DNA of 64,000 nt from Voacanga thouarsii (lineage: Eukaryota > Streptophyta > Magnoliopsida > Gentianales > Apocynaceae), in contig JANUWF010002208.1 in assembly GCA_026120185.1 (NCBI GenBank), forward strand, positions 2,728,001 to 2,792,000, read 5' to 3'. Within the stretch, counting starts at the first letter, position 1. Each line of letters starts with the position of its first letter. This document shows, in pieces, positions 63,646-64,000 of this stretch. Under the pieces are notes generated by a model. The model searched no databases, was not told where the DNA came from, and saw only the letters and a program-made list of their open reading frames with translations. A program made the position numbers and the translations under genes.

Positions 63646-64000
63646 GAGGATAGAATGGTCAATTCGTAAATTGTTAATGAAGATTTGGGTGAAGAATGAA
63701 GTGAGGTGAGTAGTTAGTATTTTGAATATATTAAGATAATAATCTTTAATTCTCTTATGTAATTGTTAAATTTTAGGATATTAATATATTTAAATTTTTA
63801 ATTATTATATTATTTTTAAAGAAGTTTAGGCATTAAATTTTCCTCTTATATAATTTTTATTTTATTAATAAATAAAATTGATAAGACTCCAAGTCAAACT
63901 TCCTAACACTTCAAGGTAACTTTTTTTTATAATTATAAATAATCTTGTTATTTAAATTATAAAAAAATTAAAAATTATAAGAGAAAAAAAAAAAAAAGAA
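63646..64000. other. AT-rich tail with no recognised feature
   Basis: Very AT-rich (TATTTAAATTTTTAATTATT and similar), ending in a purine/A run at 63980-64000. It may be the 3' noncoding part of the hAT element; no terminal inverted repeat could be identified. Confidence 0.4.

Noticed and set aside
1..64000. A host gene, CRISPR array, bacterial operon or integrated pararetrovirus
   Set aside because: Every recognisable coding segment is retroelement or transposon; repeats are LTRs or microsatellites, with no spacer array and no movement-protein or coat-protein motifs of a plant virus.

Overview
The window is plant nuclear DNA, almost certainly from an angiosperm, and consists of repeats throughout. 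I see no host gene. It is a deep nest of LTR retrotransposons from both plant superfamilies (Ty1/copia and Ty3/gypsy), lying against a decayed hAT DNA transposon, with one short piece of apparent plastid DNA. Primer sites complementary to plant tRNA-iMet, lineage-specific domains (Del/Tekay chromodomain, Tat-type second RNase H, Athila RT, SIRE-type repeated polypurine tracts) and stop codons consistent with methylcytosine decay all point to plant pericentromeric or intergenic heterochromatin. The species cannot be told.

The nest can be read from target-site duplications (TSDs) and from coding sentences that are cut and resumed. (1) Base layer: a hAT transposase relic at 62919-63645. (2) An old Athila-like gypsy element on the minus strand runs from its 5' LTR (52091-53683, continued at 62876-62913) leftwards to its RNase H at 18619, where it leaves view. 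(3) Into Athila went, from left to right: decayed Copia B (14841-18618, plus strand); a Tat-lineage gypsy element (19124-30013, minus, TSD GTACC); a probable solo copia-type LTR (30825-31956); a Del/Tekay chromovirus (32739-51165, minus, TSD TTGGG) with 4.3 kb LTRs; and Copia C (53684-62875, plus, TSD AAATA). (4) Copia B was itself interrupted by a SIRE-lineage element (1-14840, plus, 5' end outside the window), and the Del element by a solo LTR of its own family (39821-44173, TSD CTAAC). (5) The SIRE element was interrupted by Copia A (2730-11629, plus, TSD AGGCA), probably the youngest insertion because its LTRs are nearly identical.

Nearly every polyprotein is broken, so the genes do not form a working pathway. 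Each full element still shows the usual plan: LTR, primer site, gag, protease, then integrase and RT/RNase H in copia or RT/RNase H and integrase in gypsy, then polypurine tract and LTR.

The features I would look at first are: an antisense, probably spliced, plant-mobile-domain-like gene inside the Tat element (20155-23101); an intact acidic 162-residue ORF ahead of gag in the Del element (46271-46759); a tRNA-like Pol III promoter kept in all three Del LTRs; a plastid ycf1-like fragment inside the SIRE downstream ORF; and a systematic conversion of CAG/CTG to CG-containing strings in Copia A, which looks more like a sequencing artefact at CHG-methylated sites than like mutation.
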